This document shows, one piece after another, positions 9,807-19,563 of a stretch of DNA of 64,000 nucleotides. Both the position numbers and the translations under genes were made by a program. The notes under the pieces are model-generated. The model was not told the DNA's origin. It saw only the letters and a list, made by a program, of their open reading frames with translations, and ran no database searches. The stretch comes from an uncultured Tenacibaculum sp. (GTDB lineage: Bacteria > Bacteroidota > Bacteroidia > Flavobacteriales > Flavobacteriaceae). The stretch spans positions 372,001-436,000 of the forward strand of contig CANMWK010000001.1 of the NCBI GenBank assembly GCA_947501615.1, written 5' to 3'. Numbering within the stretch: position 1 is the stretch's first letter; every line of letters starts with the position of its first letter.

Positions 9807-10055
9807 ATGAAATTAAAAGCATTACAAGCAAAAGTTTTGAAAAAGGAGGAATTAAAGCAAATACACGCAGGTGTTGCTCCTGATTGTGAACCAGGAGAAC
9901 TAATAGTGCATATTCCGGGTACTGGTTTTGTATGTAGACCTAGTTCATGCGAGTGGGAAATACTAGATTTATCAGGAGATACTTCAGGAGGAGATGGAGA
10001 CTATGATCATTCCTCAAGAGGTTTACCATTAGATGTTGGAGGATTAGGTTTGTAA
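9807..10055 (+). CDS. small leader-type peptide precursor
   Basis: 82 residues with a leader resembling the neighbouring peptide: VLKKEELKQIHAG, i.e. a Gly-Ala/Ala-Gly version of the double-glycine site at residues 21-22. The core has three cysteines (DCEP, FVCRPSSCEW) and a Gly/Asp-rich tail. The 3' end overlaps the convergent AraC gene by 12 bases. Function unknown; likely secreted. Confidence 0.6.
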   Translation: MKLKALQAKVLKKEELKQIHAGVAPDCEPGELIVHIPGTGFVCRPSSCEWEILDLSGDTSGGDGDYDHSSRGLPLDVGGLGL

Positions 10056-11750
10056 ATCTACTTTTTTAAGTTCTTTAAGGTATTGGGAGGGGGTTACTTT
10101 TAGTAATTTTTTAAAGTTTGAGTTAAACGAATTTGTACTTTTGTAACCCGCTTCTTGTGCTAAAGCATTAATCGTGTAATTTCTAAAGTTTTTTTGACTT
10201 TCTAATTTCGAAACAATACTATTTATTTTAAGTCTATTAGTATATTCTGCAAATGTTATTCCTAAGTTTTCATTTACAGTTTTGGATAGATAACTAGAAT
10301 TTGTTTTTAGTTTCTTGGCAATTGTATTTAAAGTATAGTTAGGTTTGCAAAACAACTCTTCTTTTTCTAAATCTTTTAATTTTTTTAGTAACTCTAGCGC
10401 ATTATCATCAGATAAACTAGAGGACTTTGAAAGGTTATCTTTAGAAATTTCTGTTTGAAGTTCTGTAATTCTTGTAGTAAGTAAATTAATGTTTTTAATA
10501 TTTTCATTTCTTACATACACAGCATAAATTAATAAAAAACAAAGCACTACAATAGCTATAGTTAAAAGATATTTGTATACGATATTCTTATTTTTTTGAT
10601 CTGTATAGTTTCTTATGTATCCCTTTATTTCTTTTTCTCTACTTTTTTTATGAACAATATCATTAACTGATAAATTAGTATTGTTTTTTTTGATAAGATG
10701 TTTCTTCATCTTTTCTACATAGAGGTTCGCATAATGTAATGCTTCTGAAGTATGTTTTCTTTTTTCCTCTATTTTAAACAGGTAAAAGTAAGATTTAGCT
10801 TCATTATCTAGTAGTTTAAAGTTTTCCCAAGTTTTATTATTAAGTTGTTCTAAAAAAATAGTTTCTGCTGCTGTAATATCATTTGCATGATATTGGCATT
10901 CGGCTATTCTAAATAGAATTTGGGCTACTCGTTTAGGATATTTTTTCTTTTTAAATATTGTTAATCCTTTTTCATAAAATACTTTGGCAGCACTATAATA
11001 CCCCTGATGAAAATAAATATCAGCATTTAATAAATGTACAGAACCATTGTAATTAATTATGGTATACTTTTCGGCATTTAACTTTGCTAAATCAGTATAT
11101 TTTTTAGTAGAATCTATATAAGAAGAATATTTATTTTTATTAGCCAGATATAAGTTTATAGATCTATTTGCAGCTTTAATTAATTCTCGAATGTATTCTT
11201 TTTTTAAATCAAAATTAGTATTAAAACTGGGTATATTTCGAATCGTTTTTAAACTCAAATTACTTATTTCTAAAGCCTGTTGATGTTTTTTTGATAAAGA
11301 GTACGCTTTAGCTAAAGATGATTGAAGTTTTATTTTTAGAATTGAAGTACACTTTGTATCACAAATTTGTAGTGCATCATTTAGAATAAGTATAGCGTTT
11401 AATAATTTATGTTGTTCTATATTATGCAGTGCAAATAGTAACTGAATATTAGCTTTAAATACAGCATCAGGAGCATCAATAGCGTCGAGTTCTGAAAATG
11501 ATTTTTTAAAAAGAGTGTCAGCTAATTCATATTCAGATTTTAAGGTATTTACGTAAGCTTTTCCAGCCAAACCATATGCTTTTTCCTCTTTAGTTTTATA
11601 TGAAGAGATTAAAGTATTAGTGAAGACTATCGCACTGTCTTTATGTTTAGAAAGTAATTTGTTGTATGAAGAGATTAAATTTTGAGTTCTTTGTGCGTGT
11701 AAAGAAATGATAACAAAACAAAGTAACAGCGTAAATTTACTAATATTCAT
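10044..11750 (-). CDS. membrane-bound TPR/AraC-type transcriptional regulator
   Basis: 568 residues: a signal peptide or anchor (ISKFTLLLCFVIISLHA), a periplasmic TPR-like helical region to about residue 380, one transmembrane helix (YLLTIAIVVLCFLLIYAVYV, around 395-415), a coiled segment, and a C-terminal AraC/XylS DNA-binding domain (about 460-560; motifs LSKTVNENLGITFAEYTNRL and ALAQEAGYKS). This architecture is a flavobacterial one-component membrane sensor. It faces the leader-peptide gene tail to tail, so it may sense or control the peptides; that is inference. Confidence 0.85.
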   Translation of the reverse strand: MNISKFTLLLCFVIISLHAQRTQNLISSYNKLLSKHKDSAIVFTNTLISSYKTKEEKAYGLAGKAYVNTLKSEYELADTLFKKSFSELDAIDAPDAVFKANIQLLFALHNIEQHKLLNAILILNDALQICDTKCTSILKIKLQSSLAKAYSLSKKHQQALEISNLSLKTIRNIPSFNTNFDLKKEYIRELIKAANRSINLYLANKNKYSSYIDSTKKYTDLAKLNAEKYTIINYNGSVHLLNADIYFHQGYYSAAKVFYEKGLTIFKKKKYPKRVAQILFRIAECQYHANDITAAETIFLEQLNNKTWENFKLLDNEAKSYFYLFKIEEKRKHTSEALHYANLYVEKMKKHLIKKNNTNLSVNDIVHKKSREKEIKGYIRNYTDQKNKNIVYKYLLTIAIVVLCFLLIYAVYVRNENIKNINLLTTRITELQTEISKDNLSKSSSLSDDNALELLKKLKDLEKEELFCKPNYTLNTIAKKLKTNSSYLSKTVNENLGITFAEYTNRLKINSIVSKLESQKNFRNYTINALAQEAGYKSTNSFNSNFKKLLKVTPSQYLKELKKVDLQT

Positions 11751-11907
11751 TGAGCAGTTAACGGTTTTATAGCTATCAAATATAATTAAATTTAGTATTG
11801 AGAGTAATACTAAAAAGAGTATACTTATATATTTGATGCTTTAATGCCGAAGCTACTTATATATTTTTTAGTTATCTAAATTAGAAATGTATACTTGTTA
11901 ATCACTA

Positions 11908-12930
11908 CTATATAAACATAGTAGTGAGCTCATCTATTTGTTGTATTTCTTCTGATGAAAAATCAATATTTTGTGTAGCTTTTAAATTTTCTATCAATTG
12001 ATTTGATGAACTAACACCAACTAAAACAGAGGTAATAGCTTTTTGGTATAACAACCAAGAAATTGCCATTTGATGCAATTTTTGACCTCTTTTTTTTGCA
12101 ATTTCATTTAACTTTTTAATTGTAGAAAGCTTTTCATTTACAGCAGTAATATCTAAATACGTTTTACTTTTAGCAGCTCTAGAATTTTCTGGGATTCGAT
12201 CTATATATTTATCAGTTAACATCCCTTGTGCTAAAGGAGAAAAAGCAATACAACCTAAATTATTTTCTGTTAATGTTGATAGTAAATCATTTTCTATAGC
12301 GCGATCAAATAGTGAATACCTCGATTGATGTATAATAAAAGGAACATTTAATTCTTTTAGTAAACTTGCCATCGCGGTTGTTTCATCAGAACTATATCTA
12401 GAAATTCCTACATACAAAGCTTTTCCTTGCCTTACAATATCATATAATGCTATAGCTGTTTCTTCCAAAGGTGTATTTGGGTCTGGTCTATGGTGATAGA
12501 AAAGGTCTACATAGTCTAAATTCATACGTTGTAAACTATCCTCAATACTAGATATTAAGTATTTTCTTGAACCATGATTTCCATAAGGACCAGGCCACAT
12601 ATCATAACCGGCCTTTGTAGCTATGAATAGTTCATTTCTATAGCTTTTGAAATTTTGTTGAAATAGCATTCCAAAGTTTTCTTCAGCACTTCCGTACGGA
12701 GGGCCATAATTATTAGCTAAATCGAAATGTGTAATTCCATGATCAAAAGCAGTACGAAGAATAGCTTCTGCGTTGGCCATTTGATCGTATTTTCCAAAAT
12801 TATGCCATAAACCTAATGAAATAGCGGGTAGTAGTATACCACTTTTTCCGCATCTGTTATACAGCGTTTTTTCGTATCTATCCTCTTTAGGAAGATAGGT
12901 TTTATAATTAGATTTATCGTTGATGTGCAT
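11908..12930 (-). CDS. aldo/keto reductase (L-glyceraldehyde 3-phosphate reductase type)
   Basis: 340 residues. The sequence follows the YghZ/Gpr group: LYNRCGKSGILLPAISLG, FDLANNYGPPYGSAEENFG (catalytic Asp and Tyr), ATKAGYDMWPGPYG (Lys), DLFYHHRPDPNTP (His), and the NADPH-binding SVLVGVSSSNQLIENL near the end. It reduces small aldehydes with NADPH in the cytoplasm. The start ATG 12930 gives the expected N-terminal extension. Stands alone next to the WYL regulator, 35 bases downstream of it on the same strand, so co-transcription is possible. Confidence 0.92.
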   Translation of the reverse strand: MHINDKSNYKTYLPKEDRYEKTLYNRCGKSGILLPAISLGLWHNFGKYDQMANAEAILRTAFDHGITHFDLANNYGPPYGSAEENFGMLFQQNFKSYRNELFIATKAGYDMWPGPYGNHGSRKYLISSIEDSLQRMNLDYVDLFYHHRPDPNTPLEETAIALYDIVRQGKALYVGISRYSSDETTAMASLLKELNVPFIIHQSRYSLFDRAIENDLLSTLTENNLGCIAFSPLAQGMLTDKYIDRIPENSRAAKSKTYLDITAVNEKLSTIKKLNEIAKKRGQKLHQMAISWLLYQKAITSVLVGVSSSNQLIENLKATQNIDFSSEEIQQIDELTTMFI

Positions 12931-12965
12931 GGTTAGATTTCTTTTGTGATTAAAGTACTAAAAAA

Positions 12966-13982
12966 TTATTCAGATTCATTAGCATCTTTATAATTATGAT
13001 AAGCTCTACCTAATTGTCTTTTAATTTTATCACGTAATTTTTCAGGTTTTATTATTTTAATAGATTCTCCATACCCTAAAATTACACGTTCCAATTCAAA
13101 ATTAATTTGTACTAAAATATTAAATATAAAACCATCTTCAGTTTCTCTAATCAAGCGTTGCGTATGGTGAAATGGTTTTGTAATCACATAAGGAGCCAAG
13201 CGTTTTTCTATCCAAAATTCAATACGCTTTGGTCTAGAATTAGAAACCGTAACACCAATTACATTTTTAAAGTATTCATCTCCATCAACAGCTTTATCTC
13301 TATATTCCATATCATTTTTTTCTTCGATATTAATGATACGATCGAGTGCTAAATTCATGTAATCACTTTTATGATAAACAATTAAAAACCATCTATTGTT
13401 AAATTCTTTTAATAATTGTGGATGAACGATCAATTTACTTTCATCTCTTGCTCTAAAAGATTTATAGGTAATTTCTAAAACTTTCTTTTTTTGAATAGCA
13501 CTATACAAAGGATCAATATAATGCAAACCTCTTAATTGCTCATTTTTATCTAAATGAATAATGGCACGATTGTTTTCTTGTGAAGAGTATACAGAATCTT
13601 CTAAACGCTGTAAAACTCCATCCATTTCTTTGAATAATGAGAAATCTTTAAACTGACGTAAAACTTGAATTGCATTGTTCATCACTTTTACATCATTTTC
13701 AGTGACAGGAATATTCATAATAGAATACCCTTCTTCTGCATAACGATAATATTTACGCTGATAAACTTCTATTGGTGCATTGTATCCCAATTTATCACTA
13801 CGCATCATTTGAATATCTAGTTGAACAGTTCGTTTACTCACATATACATCTTTACCTTCATACTCATATAAAGCATCAGAACAAGCATCAATTAAATCAT
13901 CCAAAGTCCATTTGCGCATGGTGTTTCGTAAACATTGATCTATAGTTTTATAGCGAATTAAAGCGTTTTTATTAGATGCCAT
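12966..13982 (-). CDS. WYL-domain transcriptional regulator
   Basis: 338 residues. An N-terminal winged helix (TIDQCLRNTMRKWTLDDLID) is followed by a WYL domain (DPLYSAIQKKKVLEITYKSF through FNNRWFLIVYHKSDYMNLALDRI, about 165-230) and a WCX-like C-terminal part. WYL regulators bind ligands, often nucleic acids or nucleotides, and control defence and DNA/RNA damage genes. It lies 3 kb from the RNA-repair island and is one candidate for the factor that reads the four-site operator described at 17438, but nothing in the sequence proves this. Confidence 0.9.
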   Translation of the reverse strand: MASNKNALIRYKTIDQCLRNTMRKWTLDDLIDACSDALYEYEGKDVYVSKRTVQLDIQMMRSDKLGYNAPIEVYQRKYYRYAEEGYSIMNIPVTENDVKVMNNAIQVLRQFKDFSLFKEMDGVLQRLEDSVYSSQENNRAIIHLDKNEQLRGLHYIDPLYSAIQKKKVLEITYKSFRARDESKLIVHPQLLKEFNNRWFLIVYHKSDYMNLALDRIINIEEKNDMEYRDKAVDGDEYFKNVIGVTVSNSRPKRIEFWIEKRLAPYVITKPFHHTQRLIRETEDGFIFNILVQINFELERVILGYGESIKIIKPEKLRDKIKRQLGRAYHNYKDANESE

Positions 13983-13991
13983 TTTATAAAT

Positions 13992-16289
13992 TTAATTACA
14001 GGTACTACAATACATTTTTTTTATGAAAGCATAGCGTAAATTCTGAAAATCTGTTTTAATCCAATCACACCATCTCTTTTTATTAAACTTCATCGCTTTC
14101 TTACTAATTATTTCTTTCACATAATCATTAAAGTGCCTAGAATATACTAAAGATGTTTGTGCTAAAATGAAAGTTGCATCTTCATTTAAGCGATCTTCCA
14201 AATAAGGTTTAGATAATAACTCTAAAGTTAAATCATATCTACTCCAATGATTAAAAAATAGCGCTAATTTAATATCATCTTCAATAGTTAGCGCTCTTTT
14301 TTTGAAATAATCTGTAATGTGATAAAAAGATTCAGAAATTTTAGGATAATCATTAATCTGACCATAATATTCAATAATAGCCACATGATAATTTAGATAT
14401 AAAGAACTACTTTTTTCATTTTTAGTGATTTCTTTAAACAAAGTTTTTACTTTTTCAGGATGTAAAACGCGTGCAAATTTTTCATTATCAACATCCCAAA
14501 ATAGCAATAATCTATTGGTGGTTATTGTATATAAATTTAATAAGTTTTTTTGCGCATTTACTGATAATTCTTCAGCTCTTTTTAGCCAGTAATTAATGTA
14601 AAAAATCACAGTATCTAACTGATAAAAATTAATGTTTTTCAGAAATAGGGCAGCAGTATTCTGAACGAATTCTTTTTTGTCAATTAGACGTTCTAAAATA
14701 AAATCTTCGCTTAAAATAAAACTGATATCTTTTTGGTTATACAAAGCAACCAATGCAGCATTTGCCAAATCTTTATTGTTATGCAATAAAGCATCGATTA
14801 AATTATACTCTGCATGTAGTTCATTTGTTGATAACCAAGAACCATGTTCATAAATAATAGCTTTTGATTTTCGCTGTTGTGCAAACTCGTTTTTAAAAGT
14901 TTGCTTTAGCTCATTATTAGCTAAATATCGCTTTTCTTTTTTAATTGTGTTTAACTGATTTTTATATCCGTGCATTTCAAGCTGAAAATCAAATAATTCC
15001 CAGTTTTCCTTAGCTTCAACATGTATTTTTTTATTAATCTTACCAAGCTTCTTATGTATATGATTGGTAATAAATTCTGCTCTTTTAGAAAACAGATATT
15101 TATTATTAGAAAATGTACCATCAACTGAAGTATAACTTTTCACATCTATAAATTCAATAGCATTTTTTTGTATCGTATCGGAAGTAATTTTGTGAGCTAT
15201 AATTTTAGAAGATTTAAAATCAAATAAAATTTCTTTTACAAATGCAGTTCCTTCAGTTTTCATTTGTACATCTGGAATATACAGTTCAGGTTGTATAGGA
15301 ATTAATGAATACGCCGAAGAAGGAATATAGACAGGAACTCTGTAATCGCATCGATGACCATTATTTATTAGGATTAGATTAGCAGTAATATCTTTTCCTA
15401 TTAAAAAATTAGGAACTTTTCCTAATGAAACTGTTAATCTAAAACCGCTTTTTGCAGTGTTTTTTGATAAGATTTCTTTTAAATAAACAGGTTTTAATAA
15501 GATACCATCATAAATAGGGGAACTATCAAGCTCGTTAGGTTTACCACAGGCTAATTGATCTTTGGTAATTAAATCTATAGCAATTCCATCGTTTTGATCT
15601 TTAAATATTTCTTTAAAAGTTTGTAAATTGTGGTATCTGAATATAATTTCATTATTTTCAATACTTAGCCTATTTCCAAAACTAGCGATTATATTACTAA
15701 ACTTAGATACTTCTTCACAATCATCATAGCTTTCTCCAATTCCAAAAGTATTTTCAGAAAGCTGATTTGAAACTTTAAAATTTTTAGCTCCAAAAACGTT
15801 TGTAGCAAAAATTTGTTTCTTTTTTGTGTTGTAAGTAAATCCAAAACCACAAAACGAAAAATCGTTAGCAATCATATTTTTATAATGTCTTTTAGAATTT
15901 TTCCAAGAGTTATACATTAAATTAGCTAGTAACGATAACTTACGTTTTGTAAAAGGCGGTTTTATAGATCTAGTTTTCAGAATATTTTCACCAAAAACAT
16001 TGAATTCTTTAGAAAATTTTTCAACACGATGTTTAGGGGTAACAAATTCAGTTTCTAATTGATTGTGAGTTAGTTTATATTTCTTAGACATATAGTCTGA
16101 ATGAAACTTAGCCGCCTTAACTAAATTAACATTATTCTTTAATGAATTAACATTTTTCTTCTTTCTAAGTGTATTAACTTTTTTAAGTAATACATCTGCT
16201 AAATACTTTTCTTCATCAACAGATAATTGAGTGTAACCATAAAATAGATTACCGACAATAGCAATTAGTACTAATAGTTTCGTTTTCAT
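13992..16289 (-). CDS. secreted CAP (SCP/PR1)-domain protein with large C-terminal region
   Basis: 765 residues with a signal peptide (KLLVLIAIVGNLFYGYTQ). Residues about 25-170 form a CAP domain: SLKNNVNLVKAAKFHSDYM, FGENIL, and YNSWKNSKRHYKNMIANDF then GFGFTYN. The remaining about 590 residues have a beta-rich middle and an alpha-helical repeat-like C-terminus (similar to TPR or HEAT-like solenoids) that I cannot assign. Ends CSTCN. Probably periplasmic or cell surface. It starts 26 bases after the HD gene, so the two may be co-transcribed. Confidence 0.75.
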   Translation of the reverse strand: MKTKLLVLIAIVGNLFYGYTQLSVDEEKYLADVLLKKVNTLRKKKNVNSLKNNVNLVKAAKFHSDYMSKKYKLTHNQLETEFVTPKHRVEKFSKEFNVFGENILKTRSIKPPFTKRKLSLLANLMYNSWKNSKRHYKNMIANDFSFCGFGFTYNTKKKQIFATNVFGAKNFKVSNQLSENTFGIGESYDDCEEVSKFSNIIASFGNRLSIENNEIIFRYHNLQTFKEIFKDQNDGIAIDLITKDQLACGKPNELDSSPIYDGILLKPVYLKEILSKNTAKSGFRLTVSLGKVPNFLIGKDITANLILINNGHRCDYRVPVYIPSSAYSLIPIQPELYIPDVQMKTEGTAFVKEILFDFKSSKIIAHKITSDTIQKNAIEFIDVKSYTSVDGTFSNNKYLFSKRAEFITNHIHKKLGKINKKIHVEAKENWELFDFQLEMHGYKNQLNTIKKEKRYLANNELKQTFKNEFAQQRKSKAIIYEHGSWLSTNELHAEYNLIDALLHNNKDLANAALVALYNQKDISFILSEDFILERLIDKKEFVQNTAALFLKNINFYQLDTVIFYINYWLKRAEELSVNAQKNLLNLYTITTNRLLLFWDVDNEKFARVLHPEKVKTLFKEITKNEKSSSLYLNYHVAIIEYYGQINDYPKISESFYHITDYFKKRALTIEDDIKLALFFNHWSRYDLTLELLSKPYLEDRLNEDATFILAQTSLVYSRHFNDYVKEIISKKAMKFNKKRWCDWIKTDFQNLRYAFIKKMYCSTCN

Positions 16290-16315
16290 GAGACAAGGAA
16301 AGTCAAAAACAATGC

Positions 16316-16936
16316 CTAAATAGTTTCAAGTTCTGTTTTTAAATTGAATTTAGCCTGTTTTTCGTAACGATCAATAAAAATATTAGTCTTGTAAATGAAA
16401 GGTTTATCTATAAAATGACGTAACACTTTTTTTCTTCCGTTATTATATAAAATATCTGGAACGAGTTTATATTCTTTACGAATAAGTTTAGCATATGTTT
16501 GGTATATTTCTGAAGACTGACCTAAAATAGCTAAATCAAAATCAATTAAAAAACGAGTATCATTATCTGAACCTTCATGAGTTTTAGTGGCTAGAATTTG
16601 ATCAAAAATGATGTCCAGATCTTTTTTCGAAAGTAGTTTTTGAAGTCGTTCTACAGCAAAATCAGCACTTCTTTCTTCGTTATTTTTCTTCCAAATATTA
16701 TAAATTACATCATGATAAAAGATAGAAAAAGAAATCAAATTCGAATCTTTTAATTCATCTTTATAACTATCAAAATAAGAGAAAATTTCCTCTAAATGCT
16801 TTAAGTTATGATAGGTACGATGCTTTTCATTGTAGTGTTTTTCAAGTTCATTCCATAATGTAGAAATGAGTTCATTATCTTGAGAATAAAGTGATAACAA
16901 TTGGGTAAAACGTTCTTTTAAAGTCAATTTTTTCAA
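16316..16936 (-). CDS. HD-domain phosphohydrolase-like protein
   Basis: 206 residues. HD-type metal ligands are visible: YHNLKHLEEIF (His), SIFYHDVIYN (HD), and a later Asp in FLIDFDLAILG. The family of about 200-residue predicted metal-dependent HD phosphohydrolases is common and of unknown substrate; many HD enzymes act on nucleotides. The start appears to be TTG 16936 because no Met occurs in the first 130 residues. Divergent from the RNA-repair genes that follow. Confidence 0.8.
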   Translation of the reverse strand: MKKLTLKERFTQLLSLYSQDNELISTLWNELEKHYNEKHRTYHNLKHLEEIFSYFDSYKDELKDSNLISFSIFYHDVIYNIWKKNNEERSADFAVERLQKLLSKKDLDIIFDQILATKTHEGSDNDTRFLIDFDLAILGQSSEIYQTYAKLIRKEYKLVPDILYNNGRKKVLRHFIDKPFIYKTNIFIDRYEKQAKFNLKTELETI

Positions 16937-17064
16937 TTAAATAGTTTGTATTACAAAAATATAAACTAATTTTACATTGACTTTAAGTAGTTAAAGTTAT
17001 TCGTTCTTTACTTTTCATTCAGCAATAGTCTTTGAATTAATGTTTAATTTAAATACAAATAATT

Positions 17065-17361
17065 ATGAATTGGAAAATTCAAAAGCTATTGAATGGAGAA
17101 ACAATTATCTCTAAAGAACCAGGAAACTCGATGTTACCCATTTTAAAATCAAGACAACCCGTTGTTTTAAAGCCAGTACAATGGCAAGATTGTGAAGAAG
17201 GTGATATAGTTTTCTGTAAAGTACGAGGAAATTGTTTTACGCATTTAGTAAAAGGTAAAAATGAAAAACGAGGATTACTAATAGGTAATAATCGTGGACA
17301 TCTTAACGGATGGACGAAAAATGTGTATGGTATAGTAACAGAAATCTTACCATCTAAGTAG
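17065..17361 (+). CDS. S24/S26-like peptidase-fold small protein
   Basis: 98 residues. The segment EPGNSMLPILKSRQPVVLKP matches the serine-containing strand of the S24/S26 (LexA/signal peptidase) fold, and THLVKGKN holds the expected downstream Lys; YGIVTEI closes the fold. It has no DNA-binding or membrane domain, so it is a stand-alone protease-like domain. It precedes the Rnl1-Pnkp operon by 130 bases but is separated by operator A. Confidence 0.65.
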   Translation: MNWKIQKLLNGETIISKEPGNSMLPILKSRQPVVLKPVQWQDCEEGDIVFCKVRGNCFTHLVKGKNEKRGLLIGNNRGHLNGWTKNVYGIVTEILPSK

Positions 17362-17437
17362 TGCTAATAAGCACTTTTTTTGTTTATAAACTTTCCGAAT
17401 TCAACATAAATTTCAAATTTTTTATAATTATTTTTTG

Positions 17438-17474
17438 TTACGCAAAAAGATTGCGTAATAGAGATGGATGTTTG
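17438..17474 (+). promoter_or_regulatory. operator/promoter A of the RNA-repair regulon
   Basis: A perfect inverted repeat TTACGCA-N7-TGCGTAA (17438-17458) follows a T-tract, and the TTTG of a -7 element lies exactly 12 bases after it (17471-17474), 18 bases before the Rnl1 start. The same layout recurs at 26846, 41399 and 52750. It overlaps where the -33 element would lie, so it could bind an activator replacing -33 recognition or a repressor. Confidence 0.8.
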
Positions 17475-17492
17475 TATCGTAATTAAAATGAA

Positions 17493-18521
17493 ATGGAAAC
17501 AAATATTTTAAATATCGAAAAATTAGAGGAAGCTATTTATAATGGATATATTCATAAAAATAAACATCCAGAAGCTGATTTATGGATTTATAATTATACG
17601 CAATCTGCACAATATGAAAGCTATTGGACAAAAGAAACTTTACAATGTAGAGGATTGATTTTAGATGCAAATTATAATATCATTGCGAATCCTATTGCTA
17701 AATTTTTTAATGTAGAAGAGATCGGATACAAAAATTTACCAAATCTTCCTTTTAAGATATTTGATAAAATGGATGGATCACTTGGAGTTTTATATTGGCT
17801 AAATAACCAGCCATATATTGCAACTAGAGGCTCATTTAATAGTAAACAATCAATTAAAGCAAACGAATTACTAAATAGTAAGTATAAACATTGTATTCAG
17901 AATTTAGATTTGAATAAGACGTATGTATTTGAAATCATTTATCCTGAAAACAGAGTTATTGTAGATTATGGTCAAGATGAAAAGTTAATATTATTAGCCA
18001 TTATAGATACAAAAACAAGTATTGAAGAAGAACTATTAGATATTGGTTTTCCGTTACCAAAACAATATCATTATAATAGTATTGAAGAACTTAAAAGCTT
18101 AAACTGGAACAATAAAGAAGGATTTGTAATTAAATATGAAAATGGTTTTAGAGTAAAAATAAAATTTGAACAGTATATTGAATTACATAAAATCGTGACT
18201 CAAATTTCTTCTTTAACCATTTGGGAAACTTTAAAAGAGGAGGGAAGTTTAACAAAATGGATTGAAGATGTACCAGATGAATTTTTTAAATGGGTAAAAA
18301 AAACAGAGTCAGATTTAAAATTAAAATTTAAAAATATAGAAGAAATAGCAAAGTTAGAATATAAAGAGTTAGGTACAGATAGAGAAACAGCAGCGTATTT
18401 TCAAAGTTGTACATATCCAGCTGTATTATTTTCAATGAAAAATAAGAAAAACTACGATCAAATTATTTGGAAAATGATTCGTCCAGTATTTGAAAAGGCA
18501 TATTCTAACGAGCATAATTAA
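17493..18521 (+). CDS. T4 Rnl1-type RNA ligase
   Basis: 342 residues. Nucleotidyltransferase motifs in order: motif I FDKMDGSLG with adenylated Lys92, then TRGSF, motif IIIa TYVFEIIYPENRVIVDY, motif IV KEGFVIKYENG and motif V RVKIKFEQYIEL. This is the T4 RNA ligase 1 family, which seals 3'-OH/5'-phosphate RNA ends such as anticodon-loop breaks in tRNA. A C-terminal helical region follows. Start ATG 17493 directly follows promoter A. Paired with Pnkp 10 bases downstream, the two give the complete T4-style tRNA repair pathway. Confidence 0.94.
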   Translation: METNILNIEKLEEAIYNGYIHKNKHPEADLWIYNYTQSAQYESYWTKETLQCRGLILDANYNIIANPIAKFFNVEEIGYKNLPNLPFKIFDKMDGSLGVLYWLNNQPYIATRGSFNSKQSIKANELLNSKYKHCIQNLDLNKTYVFEIIYPENRVIVDYGQDEKLILLAIIDTKTSIEEELLDIGFPLPKQYHYNSIEELKSLNWNNKEGFVIKYENGFRVKIKFEQYIELHKIVTQISSLTIWETLKEEGSLTKWIEDVPDEFFKWVKKTESDLKLKFKNIEEIAKLEYKELGTDRETAAYFQSCTYPAVLFSMKNKKNYDQIIWKMIRPVFEKAYSNEHN

Positions 18522-18531
18522 AATTAAGAAA

Positions 18532-19413
18532 ATGAAAAGAATAATCATATTAAAAGGAATACCAGCATCAGGAAAATCAACATACGCTAAAAAGTTAGTT
18601 TCAGAAAACCCAGGAATGTATAAGCGTATTAATAGAGATAGTTTACGTGAAATGTTAGATGCAAATCACTTTAGTAAAGGAAATGAAAAATTTATTGTGA
18701 AAACAAGAGATTTTTTAATCAAAGAAGCGCTTTTAGCAGGAAAACATGTTATTGTTGATGATACAAATCTTTACGATAAAAATCAGGAAAGAATTGTAGA
18801 AATAGCTAGTGAATATACCAATGAAACAGGTCACGCTGTAAAAGTTGAAGTGAAGTTAATGGAAATAGATGTAGAAGAAGCAATTCGTAGAGATGCTGCT
18901 AGAGAAAAATCTGTTGGAAGGGAAGTTATTCTAAGAATGGATAAACAACTGAAAACAAAAGAAAAGCTAAAAAATGAATATGTAAAGCAAGATGAAAATT
19001 TACCAAAAGCTATTATTTGTGATTTAGACGGAACCTTATCTTTAATTGCAAATAGAAGTCCGTTTGATGGTAGCAAATGTGAACAAGATTTGCCGAATGT
19101 ACCAATAGTTAATTTAGTGAAAAATTACCAGAAATTGGGATATAAAATTCTATTACTTTCTGGTAGAGATGGTCAATACAAACCAGAAACAGAATCTTGG
19201 CTTCAAAAGCATGAAGTAAATTATGATGCACTTTGGATGCGTAATCCTAAAGACAAAAGAAAAGATTCTATTATAAAAGAAGAATTATATAGAAATGAAA
19301 TTGAAAATAAGTTTTATGTAGAATTTATTCTAGATGATAGAAATCAAGTTGTTGATTTGTGGAGGAAGAAATTACAATTACCATGTTTACAGGTTTTTTA
19401 TGGTGATTTTTAA
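18532..19413 (+). CDS. pnkp: bifunctional polynucleotide kinase/3'-phosphatase (T4 Pnkp-like)
   Basis: 293 residues, near the 301 of T4 Pnkp and with the same domain order. N-terminal P-loop kinase: ILKGIPASGKSTYAKK, VDDTNLYD and arginine-rich lid. C-terminal HAD phosphatase: IICDLDGTLSLIANRSPFD (DxDGT), LLLSGRDGQY and FILDDRNQVVD. It heals RNA ends by removing 2',3'-cyclic or 3' phosphate and adding a 5' phosphate, making ends suitable for Rnl1. An earlier in-frame TTG (18490) lies inside the ligase gene; ATG 18532 gives the natural N-terminus. Confidence 0.94.
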   Translation: MKRIIILKGIPASGKSTYAKKLVSENPGMYKRINRDSLREMLDANHFSKGNEKFIVKTRDFLIKEALLAGKHVIVDDTNLYDKNQERIVEIASEYTNETGHAVKVEVKLMEIDVEEAIRRDAAREKSVGREVILRMDKQLKTKEKLKNEYVKQDENLPKAIICDLDGTLSLIANRSPFDGSKCEQDLPNVPIVNLVKNYQKLGYKILLLSGRDGQYKPETESWLQKHEVNYDALWMRNPKDKRKDSIIKEELYRNEIENKFYVEFILDDRNQVVDLWRKKLQLPCLQVFYGDF

Positions 19414-19457
19414 AGTAAAAATGAAAACTTGTCATTAATAATAATTTTAATTTATAC

Positions 19458-19540
19458 ATCATTCCGAACTTGTTTCGGAATCTCATTACAGTTTAAATAA
19501 GATATATAATGAGAACCTGAAACAAGTCCAGGTTGACGTG
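19458..19540. repeat. interspersed repeat, family R1
   Basis: CATTCCGAACTTGTTTCGGAATCTC followed by an inverted arm ending GAACCTGAAACAAGTCCAGG and TTGACG. Related to the other R1 copies; forms two small stems. It separates Pnkp from the next operon. Confidence 0.7.
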
Positions 19541-19563
19541 CATAGATTATCATAAATAAAATA

